Below are positions 22,092 through 32,103 of a stretch of 55,070 bases of DNA, in pieces. Under the pieces are notes generated by a model. It did no database searches. It was not told the origin of the DNA and worked only from the letters and a program-made list of their open reading frames with translations. Origin of the DNA: Amphimedon queenslandica (taxonomy: Eukaryota > Porifera > Demospongiae > Haplosclerida > Niphatidae); assembly GCF_000090795.2 (NCBI RefSeq), contig NW_003546313.1, forward strand, positions 101,648 to 156,717, given 5' to 3'. Position numbers and translations under genes: made by a program. The number at the start of each line of letters is the position of its first letter. Position 1 is the first letter of the stretch.

Positions 22092-24903
22092 ATGTTGAGG
22101 GTTATTGCTAAGTACACTGATGATGTATCAGTCCTTTGTTGACTTATTTACGCCACTGCAATTTTACCAAAAGGACTCCCAAATTTCTGGCAGATTGTTT
22201 TTTGAGTTTTGCTACTCAAGAAGAGCAGCAGAACATTTCAGAAGAGGAAGGGAGAATTTTGATGGAAAATCTACAGGAGCTTAACACTAAGGCATTTGTT
22301 GGAGACAAAGTTCTTAAGAGAGTGATGATAGAATTTTAAATGGCAAAACCTTTAGGAGTCCCACTTCTCAGTGGCAACAACAGCTGTTTGCTCTGTAATA
22401 GCACTTTAGTAATTAGAAGGGATAGATAAGCCTCTTTTGTCATTTATACAAATGAAATGGGAACAGTTCCAGCATCACATTATCAAAAATATTGTAGTAA
22501 TTCCTCTTGCTCTTTCACACAATATTATGGTTACTATTCCATAAATGGACAAATATTTTACAATGAAAGTTGGAGCACTATGGAAACTTTGTGTCATCAC
22601 GAGATACTGCTTTTAGTATGGATATTTTACGTCAACTGAATGCAGAGATTCTGATTGGACAACTTAGTTTTAAACAGAGAGCAGATTTCTACAATTTCAT
22701 AAATAACAAGGATTCTAAAGAAGGCATTTCTCAAAGGTATTACTGTACTAGCATTGTTATATACAAGCATTTTATGTTATTTTTTAATAGTAGGCAGTTT
22801 GTTCCTCGCCATTGGATAGACAGGAGGCATTTGGAGGAGGATTTCTTTCAATATGCATTACTTAGAATAAGCTCATGGTACCCAAAAGATATACCACTGT
22901 CGGCGTTAAAGCTACATGGAGAGTTTGATGATACCTTACTTGCAATGGCTCCTGTGTTTCACAATGCATTTCAAAAACATTACTCAGGTATTGGTGCAAG
23001 CATTTTAGTATATACAATCTATATGTAACCTAAAACAATCGATAATGAATAAGGATTTTGTGCAATATCCTTATTTTTGAGAAGTACAGTGTATTTACGT
23101 GTGCCTTCACTGTATTGAATTTATTCATTATCTTTATTCTTAGTGTGCTACTGTAAGAATAGCATGTAATAGATTATGTATATAATTTCAAGTATGATGT
23201 AAATTGTAGCTCATGCATGTACCAAGCCAGGATGTGGTAAAGTTCTAATGTTGGACGGAAACATGAAAAATCACAGGGACGTTTGTCTGGCAACTCAAGC
23301 AAGATATACTAAATATGATGGCCTACCTGGAAGTATAAGAACTGGTTGTCCTAACAGTCCAGCATGTAAGTCAAGATACTGTTCACTTCATGCTCCACTG
23401 GTAGTAAAATCATGCGAAACTGAAAAAGAATTGCCAGTTGCTATGATAATAGGAAAAAAGTGTACTCGGCAGCAAATTTTTTAAGTATGGTTGTTTACTG
23501 TATTGATATGACTTTCAATATATACAATACATGTAGGTTGCTTGGCTTAGGAGAGAAACAGCTCAAGCTACTTGGGAGTCAGCTACTTCTTTGCCAGAGT
23601 GTTGTGGTCAGTGGCGGATCTATGGGGGGGCCAGGGGGGGCAATGCCCCCCCCAAAAATTTTCTGGAGTAATATAAACTTTGGTTTACCTGTGTAAACTG
23701 TGAAGCAGCTGCAGTACTGGACTATGTAAACTATCTTTAAACCACAATAGGGCTCATTTTAGCAGGCTTAGTCTTCATAATTTTTACTTCCCCAAAAGTT
23801 TTGCACAATCTTAGTTGACCACACCCCCTAATTACCCCTCCCATCTCACAATTGCCCCCCCAAAAATTAAATCCTAGATCCGCCCCTGGTTGTGGTCTAC
23901 TATGAGAAAGGCTTGGAATACGACATACAAGATCAGTTGATTATATCAGCAGGTCAAAAGCATCATACTTTAGTTCCAGTTTTTGTTTTCACATCCAAAT
24001 CCTCCAAAAAGGAAAGGGTTGATACTATAGTACAACCCAAAATAGGGTAGGAAACAAAAAGTTTTACAACTGAATTTTTCATATTCATAAAGGACACTTT
24101 GCGATGTATCTCAAGATAGTTCTGATATCAAGTGTCAGACAGAGAAAGATAGGAAAGAGAAGTTAAACATTCATTCAGCAGGTAAATAAATTTTGTACAG
24201 TTTAGCACATGCGCATTACTCTACCAATCAAAAGTCACAACTTGCAAATTCATATAATTATAAAACCACTAATATAACATATGCATGGTATCTGCCAATA
24301 CATGTACATGGCATTACCCTCGTTACTCATTTCTATGAATTTTGGCAGGTTTGTGGCCATGTGGCATAATTACTTTAATAAGTGAACTGATGGGATCTGA
24401 AAGCAAAAGCCAAGTTTATGGAAATGTTCATGGATTTTTATGTAATAATGACCAAGCAATAGGTATGAAAAATTATCACTTGTTATTTATGTATGTTTAA
24501 TTTAGAAGTTATATGCTATGATGAAGCTTGGCACTTAATGAAGTATGCATGCAATAGAGCCAGTGCAACACCTACAGCTACTAAAACTGCAAATTATAAA
24601 TTTGTTGTGGACAGAATGCATTTCAGAGTTTTCCTAAGCATGTGTATTGCTTTATTATATGCTACTTTTATACACTGATGAATGGTTTCAATTAAATTGT
24701 GATCCTGATAAAGTAGCAGCTATGGAGAAAGTAAATAATTACCAAAATAATGTCGTTATGACTCTTGAAATAGGTCAACACAAATTTGTGAAGAAACATT
24801 TTCTTGGCTTTCGCGTTATTCTAGAATAACTCATCATATTAAAAGAGAAAAATTCTTAGTCTATATACTATATATATGTGAAATGCATAATAGAAAGTAT
24901 TAA
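22092..24903 (+). pseudogene. KDZ-family transposase with CxC5/CxC6-like clusters
   Basis: From ATG at 22092 the order is as follows: a helical lead; a CxC5-like cluster near 22392-22530 (CLLCNSTLVIRRD, then YCSNSSCSFTQYYGYYS); a segment SRDTAFSMDILRQLNAEIL; RHWIDRRHLEEDFFQYALL; a CxC6-like cluster from 23210 (CTKPGCGKVL, CPNSPACKSRYCSLH); a chromodomain-like TWESATSLPE; and the KDZ core. The core reads CGIITLISELMGSESKSQVY, VICYDEAWHLMKYA, FVVDRMHFR, CEETFSWLSRYSRITHH. GT-AG introns at 22737-22793, 22988-23209, 24463-24505 and 24731-24773 each restore the frame; the last two are both 43 nt. Damage comprises a frameshift near 22137, a stop near 22427, a shift in the chromodomain-like part, the hAT MITE at 23609, and an unclear junction near 24640. 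The catalytic acidic residue in YDEAWHL is kept. Confidence 0.85.
23609..23888. mobile_element. hAT-type MITE, 280 bp
   Basis: It begins CAGTGGCGGATCTATGG and ends CCTAGATCCGCCCCTG, inverted ends in the CAG...CTG form. It is flanked by perfect 8-bp duplications GTTGTGGT at 23601-23608 and 23889-23896. It has G-rich and C-rich runs next to the ends and no coding. It interrupts the KDZ gene between the chromodomain-like segment and the following VYYEKGLEYDIQDQ segment. A related end is seen at 51.5 kb. Confidence 0.92.
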
Positions 24904-25004
24904 GATGGTTATATCATACATTGATACGGTGATACATTAACAAAGTTATTTGTGTCTGTATACTTTTGTTGCATAATTTGCCTATGTACAAGTGCATAAA
25001 AGTA

Positions 25005-25735
25005 CTATGTACTATCCTGGGATTGGTGGGGTTACAATGCAGGGATACTCTCACAATACTATACCCCTATGTATGTACTATGTACTATCCTAGGATTGGT
25101 GGGGTTACAATAGTGTACAGGGATACTGTGACAATACTATATCTCTATGTATGTACTATGTACTATCCTAGGATTGGTAGGGTTACATTGGTGTACAGGG
25201 ATACTCTCACAATACTATTCCTCTATGTATGTACTATGTACTATCCTAGGATTGGTAGGGTAACAGTGGTGTACAGGGATACTCTGACAATACTATACCC
25301 CTATGTATGTACTATGTACTATCCTAGGATTGGTGGGGTTACAATGGTGCTCTGACAATACTTTACCCTATGTATGTACTATGTACTATCCCGGGATTGG
25401 TGGGGTTACAATGGTGTACAGGGATACTCTGACAATACTATACCCCTATGTATGTACTATGTACTATCCTAGGATTGATGGGTTACAATGGTGTACAGGG
25501 ATACTCAGACAATACTATATACCCCTATGAATGTACTATGAACTATCCCGGGATTGGTGGGGTTACAATGGTATACAGGGATACTCTGACAATACTATAC
25601 CTATATGTATGTACTATGTACTATCCTAGGATTGGTAGAGTTACAATGGTGTACTGGGACATTTTGACAATATATACCCCTATGTATGTACTACGTACTA
25701 TCGCGGGATTGATAGCAAGGACTATGTACAATCGT
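25005..25735. repeat. Minisatellite array, right arm of KDZ element (inverted)
   Basis: Nine to ten copies of the same 70-80 bp unit as at 18650-19445, in reverse complement (GGGTTACAATGGTGTACAGG, GTACTATCCTAGGATTGGTG). The two arrays therefore face each other across about 5.6 kb and could pair as a long hairpin. Confidence 0.95.
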
Positions 25736-25810
25736 AAGGTAAATCCGGAGTGGTAAAATAATGATCCTAGGATTACTACTGACATACTGTGGCACCATTG
25801 GACAACAATT

Positions 25811-25818
25811 GGAAGTAG
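25811..25818. repeat. Target-site duplication of KDZ element, right copy
   Basis: GGAAGTAG directly after the right end, identical to 18557-18564. The host DUF6589 frame resumes here. Confidence 0.8.
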
Positions 25819-27208
25819 TGGAACGAACGTATTTTGCATTCAACACGCTAAAATTTTCTACGAAAATTTTTGTCAATGTTGTCGCCTAGTAATTGAAATC
25901 CAGACTATGGTTTTTGATCTGGAATATCATCTTAAGGCCCTTCTTTCATTTCAACATTGATCATTTCAATTGCTTGAACTGCCTCTTCATCATTGATATC
26001 GTCATATATCACACTATCACATTCCAATTCATGCTCTTCTGCAGCGTGCTCATTACCTTCTACAGCACCAGACACAGAAACTTCAATTTGTTTATCCTCA
26101 TCATCATATGCTTCCAGGAGACCAATTTGATTCATATAAGCATTAGCCTTTGTCCAGCATTGTGGATCTTTTCTGTAATAATTGTGGCATTTTTAATTAC
26201 CTTCCAGCAAAAAAACAGACCATCACTGTCATAGTCTTCAGAAATTTTATTTATGACTTTTAAAGTACTAGAATGGGTTAAACACAGCATGAGAGGTTGT
26301 AGGCATATTAAGATCGATAATATGCAATGCATAACTAAAATTATATTACCTTCTTACTGCAACAATTAGCATATAGCATTATTGAAAAGTCATGTTGCAA
26401 TAGGGACATTTTTAAAAACCTGTTTTTAAGCAACATGCAAACAATCAAGTAAATGATCTTGTGTGCTTGTTTGCTTTCTGATAGAATACCAACCAGAACT
26501 TTGCCTATTATTGGTACATATGTCTTCAACTCTGGCCAAATACTCTCCTAGCTGAAATGCCTTATGGCTTCCACGTCATCCATTAAAATTGAAGCTTTAA
26601 CCAAGGAATAAATATCTTTCCATTCCTTTCTAATAACTAGTGTATTGAAGCTATAGTTTTATTTTGTGTCTGATCTGATGTAGCAATTGATGATGGCAGA
26701 GAATTATAACTTTTGTAGAGTATCCTGCTCACATTCAAACTCGACCATGGTTATTTGACCTGAATCATTTTTTTGCTTGATGGAAAATCAATATCCACCT
26801 ATTATAAGATGCATATGAATATAAACTAGTATTAACAAATGGTGCCTTACAGCAACTCCAACTGAACCATCTGATCTCTTTCTCTTGCTTAAAACTGAGC
26901 TGTTTTTAGCACTTGCTGCGTTTTGTTGCACTGGATTCTTCATTCTTACTTAAAGCGGCAACAGCATGAGATTTAGCAGGTGGAATTGATGCAGCTTCTG
27001 CTCGAGCTTCTGGTAATAGCCAACTATTCTTTACAAAGCAAAGGTCATAATTCACTGGCTGTGCATCAGAGACCTTTCTTATATAATCAACTAAGCACAG
27101 GCTATCAAGGAAGCTTAAGACACGGTCAGACTTCTTCCCAAAGATGAGTTTCCTCTTTATTTTACCTGCACCTTTCTTCACATTGGCCTTACAAAACAAA
27201 CAACTCAT
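25819..27208 (-). pseudogene. DUF6589-type gene, N-terminal part (split by insertion)
   Basis: From about 27208 (MSCLFCKANVKKGAGKIKRK) the - strand gives a Cys-x2-Cys start, a basic linker (VLSKRKRSDGSVGVAV before a GT donor), VRKEWKDIYSLVK-like and DDVEAIRHFS segments, MLYANCCSKKV near 26345, LTHSSTLKVINKISEDYDSD near 26260, an acidic stretch at 26135-25932, then GDNIDKNFRRKF just before the KDZ right end. DUF6589 proteins have this order, with the GDN(I/V)D motif central. Removing 18565-25810 and one duplication joins this to the C-terminal half in the same frame at a HYFHSYAVLD segment. Stops are present in both halves. The role is unknown; linkage to the RecQ-like gene within one set of inverted ends suggests a transposition protein. 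Confidence 0.65.
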
Positions 27209-27479
27209 AGCTAGTTAGCGATAGCACTTCTCCACAGTCTCTTGGCTTCTGTGATCTAGTAATGACAAATAATGACGCATGCTATAAATAAAACGTGGTT
27301 CTGGTCGGGCCATCTGAAGTCTGATGGCAACAAAAATGAGTGGGCATTGCTCATTCCACCAAACCCTTCTCTGTCATCCAATTATCAAAAAGGGGGATGG
27401 TTCTGGCTACGCGAGACTATGCGTTAGGTATTTTGTCTTCATTCATTGTAGCACTGTACATCACTTGTTGTAAGAGTTT

Positions 27480-28050
27480 GTGTCTACACTACCTTAGTAA
27501 TGTAGCATTGTGTCCTTTCCTGTTAAAAAGTTGTATTGCTTGATGTTTTTGGAGTAACTAATTGTATACGAAAGATCATAATGTGTATTATGCACTTATT
27601 ATTAGTATAACTTACCTTAATAATATAGCATAGTGTTCTTTCCTCTTATACAGTTGTATTGCTTGATGTGTCTAATATCTAATTGTAGAAAAAAGATGGC
27701 AATGTGTTTTATGTACTTATTATTAGTATAATTCACCTTAGTAGTGTAGCATAGTGTCCTTTACTGTTATACAGTTGTATTGCTTGATGTGTCTGTAATA
27801 TCTAATTGTAAATGAGAGGTAATAATGTGTGTTGCGTACTAATTATTGTTATAATTCACCATAGTGGCATAGCATTGTGTCCTTTATGGTTGTAAAGATG
27901 TATTACTTGTTGTGTTAAAAGTATCTAATGGTATACAAAATATTGTCATGTATATTGTGTATTTATTATTTTAATTCACCTTAGTAGTGCAGCATAGTGT
28001 CCTTTACTGTTGTACAGTTGTATTACTTGACATCAAATTTTTTGCTTAGC
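27480..28050. repeat. Five tandem monomers of about 122 bp, 5' of retroelement
   Basis: The block AGCATWGTGTCCTTT recurs near 27504, 27627, 27748, 27872 and 27991, with TTGTATTRCTTGATG and TTATTATTAGTATAATTCACC at fixed offsets. Spacing is 119-124 bp. The array ends about 50 bp before the first ATG of the retroelement at 28072. Its position suggests repeated promoter monomers like those of some LINE elements. Confidence 0.85.
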
Positions 28051-28071
28051 AACAATAAAGTTGAGAAATTA

Positions 28072-29425
28072 ATGGCGACTAGAAAGAGAGGTGCTGCCTG
28101 TTATCGTTGTAATCGGGCTGGCCTCTGCAGAAGCTGTGCCTGTGTAAAGGCTGATGGATCTTGTGTCAGCTGTCTTCATGGTCAGCTGGGTCGCTGTGAG
28201 AATAGGCCAACCAACTGTTCTTCAACCGTATCTCCGTCTACCACTCCACCTCAGTCAACAGCTGTTTTGTCTGATGGTGTGGATCACTCTCCTGCCCTCT
28301 GTTCTCCCCCTCCTAGTCCCCCTAACTCTGAACAATTACCTTCTCCTCCCCAATCAATTCCTTCTCTTCCTTCCTTTCCTCCTCTCTCCTGTCCCTCTTT
28401 CTCTTGGGGTGACTTGGAAGGGGCAGACTGCTGTCGTATAATCTCAGAATGTTATCGTTAGGCAGTGCATTGGCGTCTGTCTCTTTCGAGTTCCATCAGG
28501 GTCTGCCGGTAACCCTTTTGTAGCTGAATTATCTCGTTTATATAACGCTTTTGGTGAGGGTTCCTCTCTTGAATCCATTGCTTTAACAGCAGCAATGCTA
28601 TTCCCCATGCTCGTGCTACAAAACCCTATCGGAAAGCCTCTGGACTCCAAGGTGGCTGCCAAGCACCTTGTTCGTCGCATTGAGCTGTGGAAGACTGGGG
28701 CATTTCATCTCCTTATGGATGAGTGCCAAACTATTCAGAGTCGACTGCCAAGTCAGGTCTCTCTACGATCTCAGGACAAAGTTCATCGTACGTTCTCTAA
28801 TCTAATGATGAAGGGTAACACTCAGACTGCAATTCGTCTCCTCTCTGATAGGACCCGTGGTCTTTTTTTGCCAATTGAAGCCTTTGTTTGTCCTAGTGAC
28901 CCTTTCTCAGGCACAGTGTTTGACTCCCTTTTGAAAAAACATCCACAGTCACAACCAGTAGACCCAGGAGCTGTTCTATCCGACTCTGTGCCTGATACAC
29001 ATCCAATTCTTTATGATGGTATAGATGGTCAACTCGTAAGGAAAGCTGCCCTCAGATTGTCAGGGGCGGCAGGGCCATTGGGAGTAGACACTGTTCAGAT
29101 GCGTCGTTTGTGTGTTTCATTCGGACTGCGGTCAGAGGATCTCTAATTCTCTAGCTGCCGTCGCAAGGAGGCTTTGCGTGTCGTACGTTGATCCTACATG
29201 TCTAGCCTCTTTCCTCTCGGGCCGTCTAATAGCTCTGAACAAGTGTCCTGGAATTTGTCCTATAGGGATCGGTGAGACGCCTAGAGGACTCATTTGTAAA
29301 GCTGTCCTATGGTATTTAAGAGAGGACGTAATAAATTCTGGCGGTCCACTTCAAACTTGTGCAGGTCAGGTGGGTGGGTGTGAAGCCTCTGTGCATGCAA
29401 TGAGGTCTGCCTTTGAGTCAAGTGA
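28072..29425 (+). pseudogene. Retroelement ORF with Cys cluster and start of RT domain
   Basis: From ATG at 28072 the protein starts MATRKRGAACYRCNRAGLC and has a dense cysteine cluster (C-x2-C-x5-C-x2-C, then C-x2-C and a last C) over about residues 10-45. A Pro/Ser-rich linker follows, then FSWGDLEGADC. A stop and frame change near 28459 lead to VPSGSAGNPFVAELSRLYNAF, a helical region, DGIDGQLVRKAALRLSGAAG, and after a second frame change near 29146, LIALNKCPGICPIGIGETPR and LQTCAGQVGGCEASVHAM. The last blocks are the entry motifs of a reverse transcriptase family common in cnidarian and sponge genomes. The palm domain with its YxDD box is missing, because the sequence switches to Helitron helicase near 29420. 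Whether it is LINE-like or DIRS-like cannot be decided from this part. Confidence 0.75.
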
Positions 29426-30535
29426 AATACAGACTTGGTAGTATGGGTGCAGTGAACATATGGCGTGATACTGTCACCTATGACGAATTGGCTATTAACG
29501 AAAGACAAATAACTGACAAGAAATTTTCAGAAATGCTGGACAAAGTGGGACAGGGCTTTCCACACTTTCTGAAAGAGTATTTTCAATGCCCATTGAAAAA
29601 AAATTTAAAGTATTACAACAGGATGGTATCACTGTATTAAATATAGTGTTATTGCAACACCTGTAAGGGTGTCATGGCTATCCTTTAACTTTGACACAAG
29701 TTGTAGTGTTGTAGTAACACCCCTCTTTCAATAGAACAACACCAAGCTAGATTGATTCAACACCCCAATAGTAAACAACACCCAAATTTGTGACACCCAC
29801 GAGTGTATGCCAACACCTCAGTTTCAACAGTGTAATGCCCCCGTTTGCCTTTTTCCAAAAGTAGATATGTGCAAAGAATTATTTTAATGAAACAATGCTG
29901 GCTAGTCTACCAAGTCCAACCTTGAAAATAAGAGCCACAAATTTAATTAATGGTACTGGCAACATACATGTACATAGAAAAAAAGATGATAATTTAGAAA
30001 AAAAGGTTGAGCAAAAGTTAAAAGAATTAAACAAAAATATTAACAATACTGGTGGTTTAGAAGCCAAATTATAATTGGCTGTGGGGGCTATTATTGTGTT
30101 TTAATGTAAATGTTGAAAAGGGAGTAGTAAATGGAGCACTTGGTACAGTGCAGGCCATTTCAGAAACATGCATAACAGTTAAATTTGATAGAATAGCTAA
30201 TCCTTGTGAGATTGAAAAAGTCGAGAAAGTTTATGGTAATGAAAAATTTCTTTGTGTATAGGAGACAGTTTCCTTTGATATTGGCTTTTGCTGTCACAAT
30301 ACACAAATGCCAGGGACTGTCACTAGATAATGCAATCATTGATTTGTCGGACAACATGTTTAGTGCAGGAATGGCTTACGTTGCTCTGTCATTAGTACGA
30401 ATGCTGTCTGGTGTCCATTTAACATGTTTCAACGCCAATGGTTTTCTCTTGTAGCATAAAAGAAATAAACAGGTTGAGACAATTGTACAGACTAGACCTC
30501 CCACAATATGCCATTCCAACCGATTGTGGCAGTAG
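29420..30535 (+). pseudogene. Helitron PIF1-like helicase, C-terminal half
   Basis: Starting abruptly after the RT relic, I read AVNIWRDTVTYDELAINERQ and FSEMLDKVGQG. After a roughly 190-bp repeat-like insert (29640-29830) come LASLPSPTLKIRATNLINGT, TGGLEAKL, GVVNGALGTVQAI, then [39 protein letters not shown] and a basic RKRTLTGTIDEPQ end. These are motifs IV-VI of Helitron helicases. The Rep and Walker A parts are absent here. It is on the opposite strand to the 6-10 kb Helitron and resembles it closely (compare KCQG and TGxID). The OTU-like gene that follows in the same orientation is probably part of the same Helitron. Confidence 0.8.
29640..29830. repeat. Insert with CAACACC motifs inside helicase relic
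   Basis: A stretch that interrupts helicase similarity, with many CAACACC or GGTGT motifs and partly inverted edges (AGTGTTATTGCAACACC against CACTGTTGAAACTGAGGTG). It may be a short non-autonomous element. I could not fix a target duplication. Confidence 0.35.
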
Positions 30536-30678
30536 AAAGCGTACACTTACTGGAACTATTGATGAGCCACAAGCAAAAAATCAAAAAAATTATGCCACCA
30601 CCAAACATAGCTCGTGATGAAGTAGGCCATCAGACAGTAAGGATTATAGTTGTCCCAAGAAACCACCTGTTGTGAACA

Positions 30679-31396
30679 ATAGTGGTAACAATAACATTGA
30701 TGGTAACAATAATAGCCAAAGTGCAGATTGCTTAATTGATGAATCTCCACCTCGGCCATCAACCACTATTCGTTGTGACTCCACCAAAACTTGGTCAAAC
30801 TTGGTATGCAATCCAGTTGGAATAGACTGGCAAAGAGAAACGTGCTCACAATGGTGTGAGACAGTGGACCTGATGTACAGCTCAGGTGTCCAAACATTCA
30901 GACATGTATCCCTATCAGAGGTGATAAAAATTGTTTTTTCAGATCAATTTCCCATGTCATAACTGGAAATCAACAGCAATACAGAGAAATTCGCTCCATA
31001 GTGGTGGTGGAATATTTAAGAGTAAATTATCATTTGTTTGTCTATTGCCTTGAAAGTGCACAGCATGATATAAATGCTCCTGATACTCTAGACACAATTA
31101 ACTCCTACATTAAGAGGTCCAGAATGGCTAGAGACAGAAGTTGGGCTTCAGCTTTTGAGGTATTTGCTGTGGCGCATTTACTGAAAACATCTATCTTTAA
31201 CTTCAAGGATGAGTGCAGGTGTGTGATTAACATTTGATGAAGATGTCAATGTCAACCTGTGGAGTGGATTAATAACAGCTGGATTGTTCCGCTTACAATG
31301 GCTGGCCAACATGTGCAGGATTTAAGTGATGTACCAGCTCTCTACCTCTATAATCCACCAAATTATTTTGAGGTAGTAATAGATCTAATGGATTAA
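30679..31396 (+). pseudogene. OTU-like cysteine protease gene (Helitron accessory)
   Basis: After an Asn-rich start the frame reads VGIDWQRETCSQWCETVDL, then a frame change gives RGDKNCFFRSISHVITGNQ near 30920-30980. This matches the OTU catalytic loop, where DGNCFFR is usual, with the Cys kept. It continues QYREIRSIVVVEYLRVN, NSYIKRSRMARDRSWASAFE and VFAVAHLLKTSIFNF, the expected OTU helices, to 31237. A broken end (PALYLYNPPNYFEVV) may hold the region where the catalytic His lies. OTU enzymes remove ubiquitin, and OTU domains are known in Helitron proteins of several animals. The placement directly after a Helitron helicase end agrees. It is broken by at least two shifts. Confidence 0.65.
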
Positions 31397-31529
31397 ATCA
31401 AATGCTAATATGTGCAGAAAATTTATTGTGTGATTACATCAATAGCAAATGCTGATAATAACAACACTGGTGCTAAAAATACATGAAATGATGACAAAAA
31501 GGATGATAAAAAGAATGATAATTAATGAG

Positions 31530-31930
31530 AGAGCATAATTTTTATGGCCATAGCTTAATATGAAAAATAATATGAGACAGTCTTGCATTAGCCTTAGCTC
31601 AATAAATAATGATATGAAACAGTGTCGTATTGGCCATAGCTTAAAATGAATTATTGAGACAGTGTCTTATTGGCCATAGCTTAAAATCAGTTTTTAAAAG
31701 AGCAGTGTCATAATGGCCATAGCTAATAATGAATATTGATGAGACAGTGTCATATTAGGCATAGCTTATAATGAATAATATATGAGACACTGATATAGGC
31801 CATAACAATTAAAAGTACATGAGTAATGAAGTAGACACTGTCATATTGACCAATTTAAAGAATAACATGAAATGTAATTGTTGAGACACTGTCAAAGATT
31901 TAATCTAAAGACACTGTTTATATTGACACT
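31530..31930. repeat. Minisatellite, unit about 55-60 bp
   Basis: Six to seven imperfect copies built around GGCCATAGCTTAAAATGAAT and TGAGACAGTGTCATATT. Later copies lose parts and fade into ACACTGTC-like fragments by 31930. No coding. Confidence 0.8.
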
Positions 31931-32103
31931 GCAATATGGCCAACTTTTTCTCCTTCGATACCAGCTTAACCTCATTGTGGTGAAGGGGTGACAACAGTTA
32001 AGTCCTTACTGGCTAACAAAGCTGGGTTTATGTATATTGCATGGGTATAAATATATAGTATCATAAAAAATTAACACAAACAAGCTATTACAAAAGTAAA
32101 AAA

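Larger units (their letters stand above)
18565..25810. mobile_element. KDZ-type DNA transposon with minisatellite-bearing ends
   Basis: This 7.2 kb element is bounded by GGAAGTAG duplications. The ends share TGTCCAATGGTGCC at 18571-18584 and inverted at 25791-25804, each 6 bases from the duplication, followed by TGTCA and CTAGGAT at matching spacing. Just inside each end is an array of a 70-80 bp minisatellite in opposite orientation (18650-19445 and 25005-25735), giving about 0.75 kb of inverted repetitive sequence per side. Between them are two divergent genes, a DUF3987-like ATPase (-) and a KDZ transposase with cysteine clusters (+), with starts 87 bp apart. Removing the element rejoins the host DUF6589 reading frame, which confirms the boundaries. 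A hAT MITE is nested inside. Confidence 0.85.
14914..27419. mobile_element. Large element with RecQ-like and DUF6589 genes
   Basis: The ends are inverted copies about 80 bp long and 12.5 kb apart. The left starts TAGTCTTTCGTAGCCAGACC at 14914; the right, reverse complemented from 27419, starts TAGTCTCGCGTAGCCAGAAC. Both continue through CATCCCCCTTTT, ATAATTGGATG and GGTGGAATGAGCAATGCCCA. The flanks TGCGTCTGG and TGCGTTAGG could be an imperfect 9-bp duplication (7 of 9). Inside are a RecQ-like helicase (+) and a DUF6589-type gene (-), convergent. A 7.2 kb KDZ element is inserted in the DUF6589 gene, so the original element was about 5.25 kb. The superfamily is uncertain. Academ elements are known to include helicase-bearing members, but I cannot confirm the link. 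Confidence 0.65.

Noticed and set aside
18650..25735. CRISPR array
   Set aside because: Repeats are contiguous units without unique spacers, the context is eukaryotic with introns, and there are no cas genes.
14914..27419. Firm assignment to Academ
   Set aside because: I recall helicase-bearing Academ elements, but I see no XPG-like nuclease, and the flanks suggest a 9-bp rather than a 3-4 bp duplication. I left the superfamily open.
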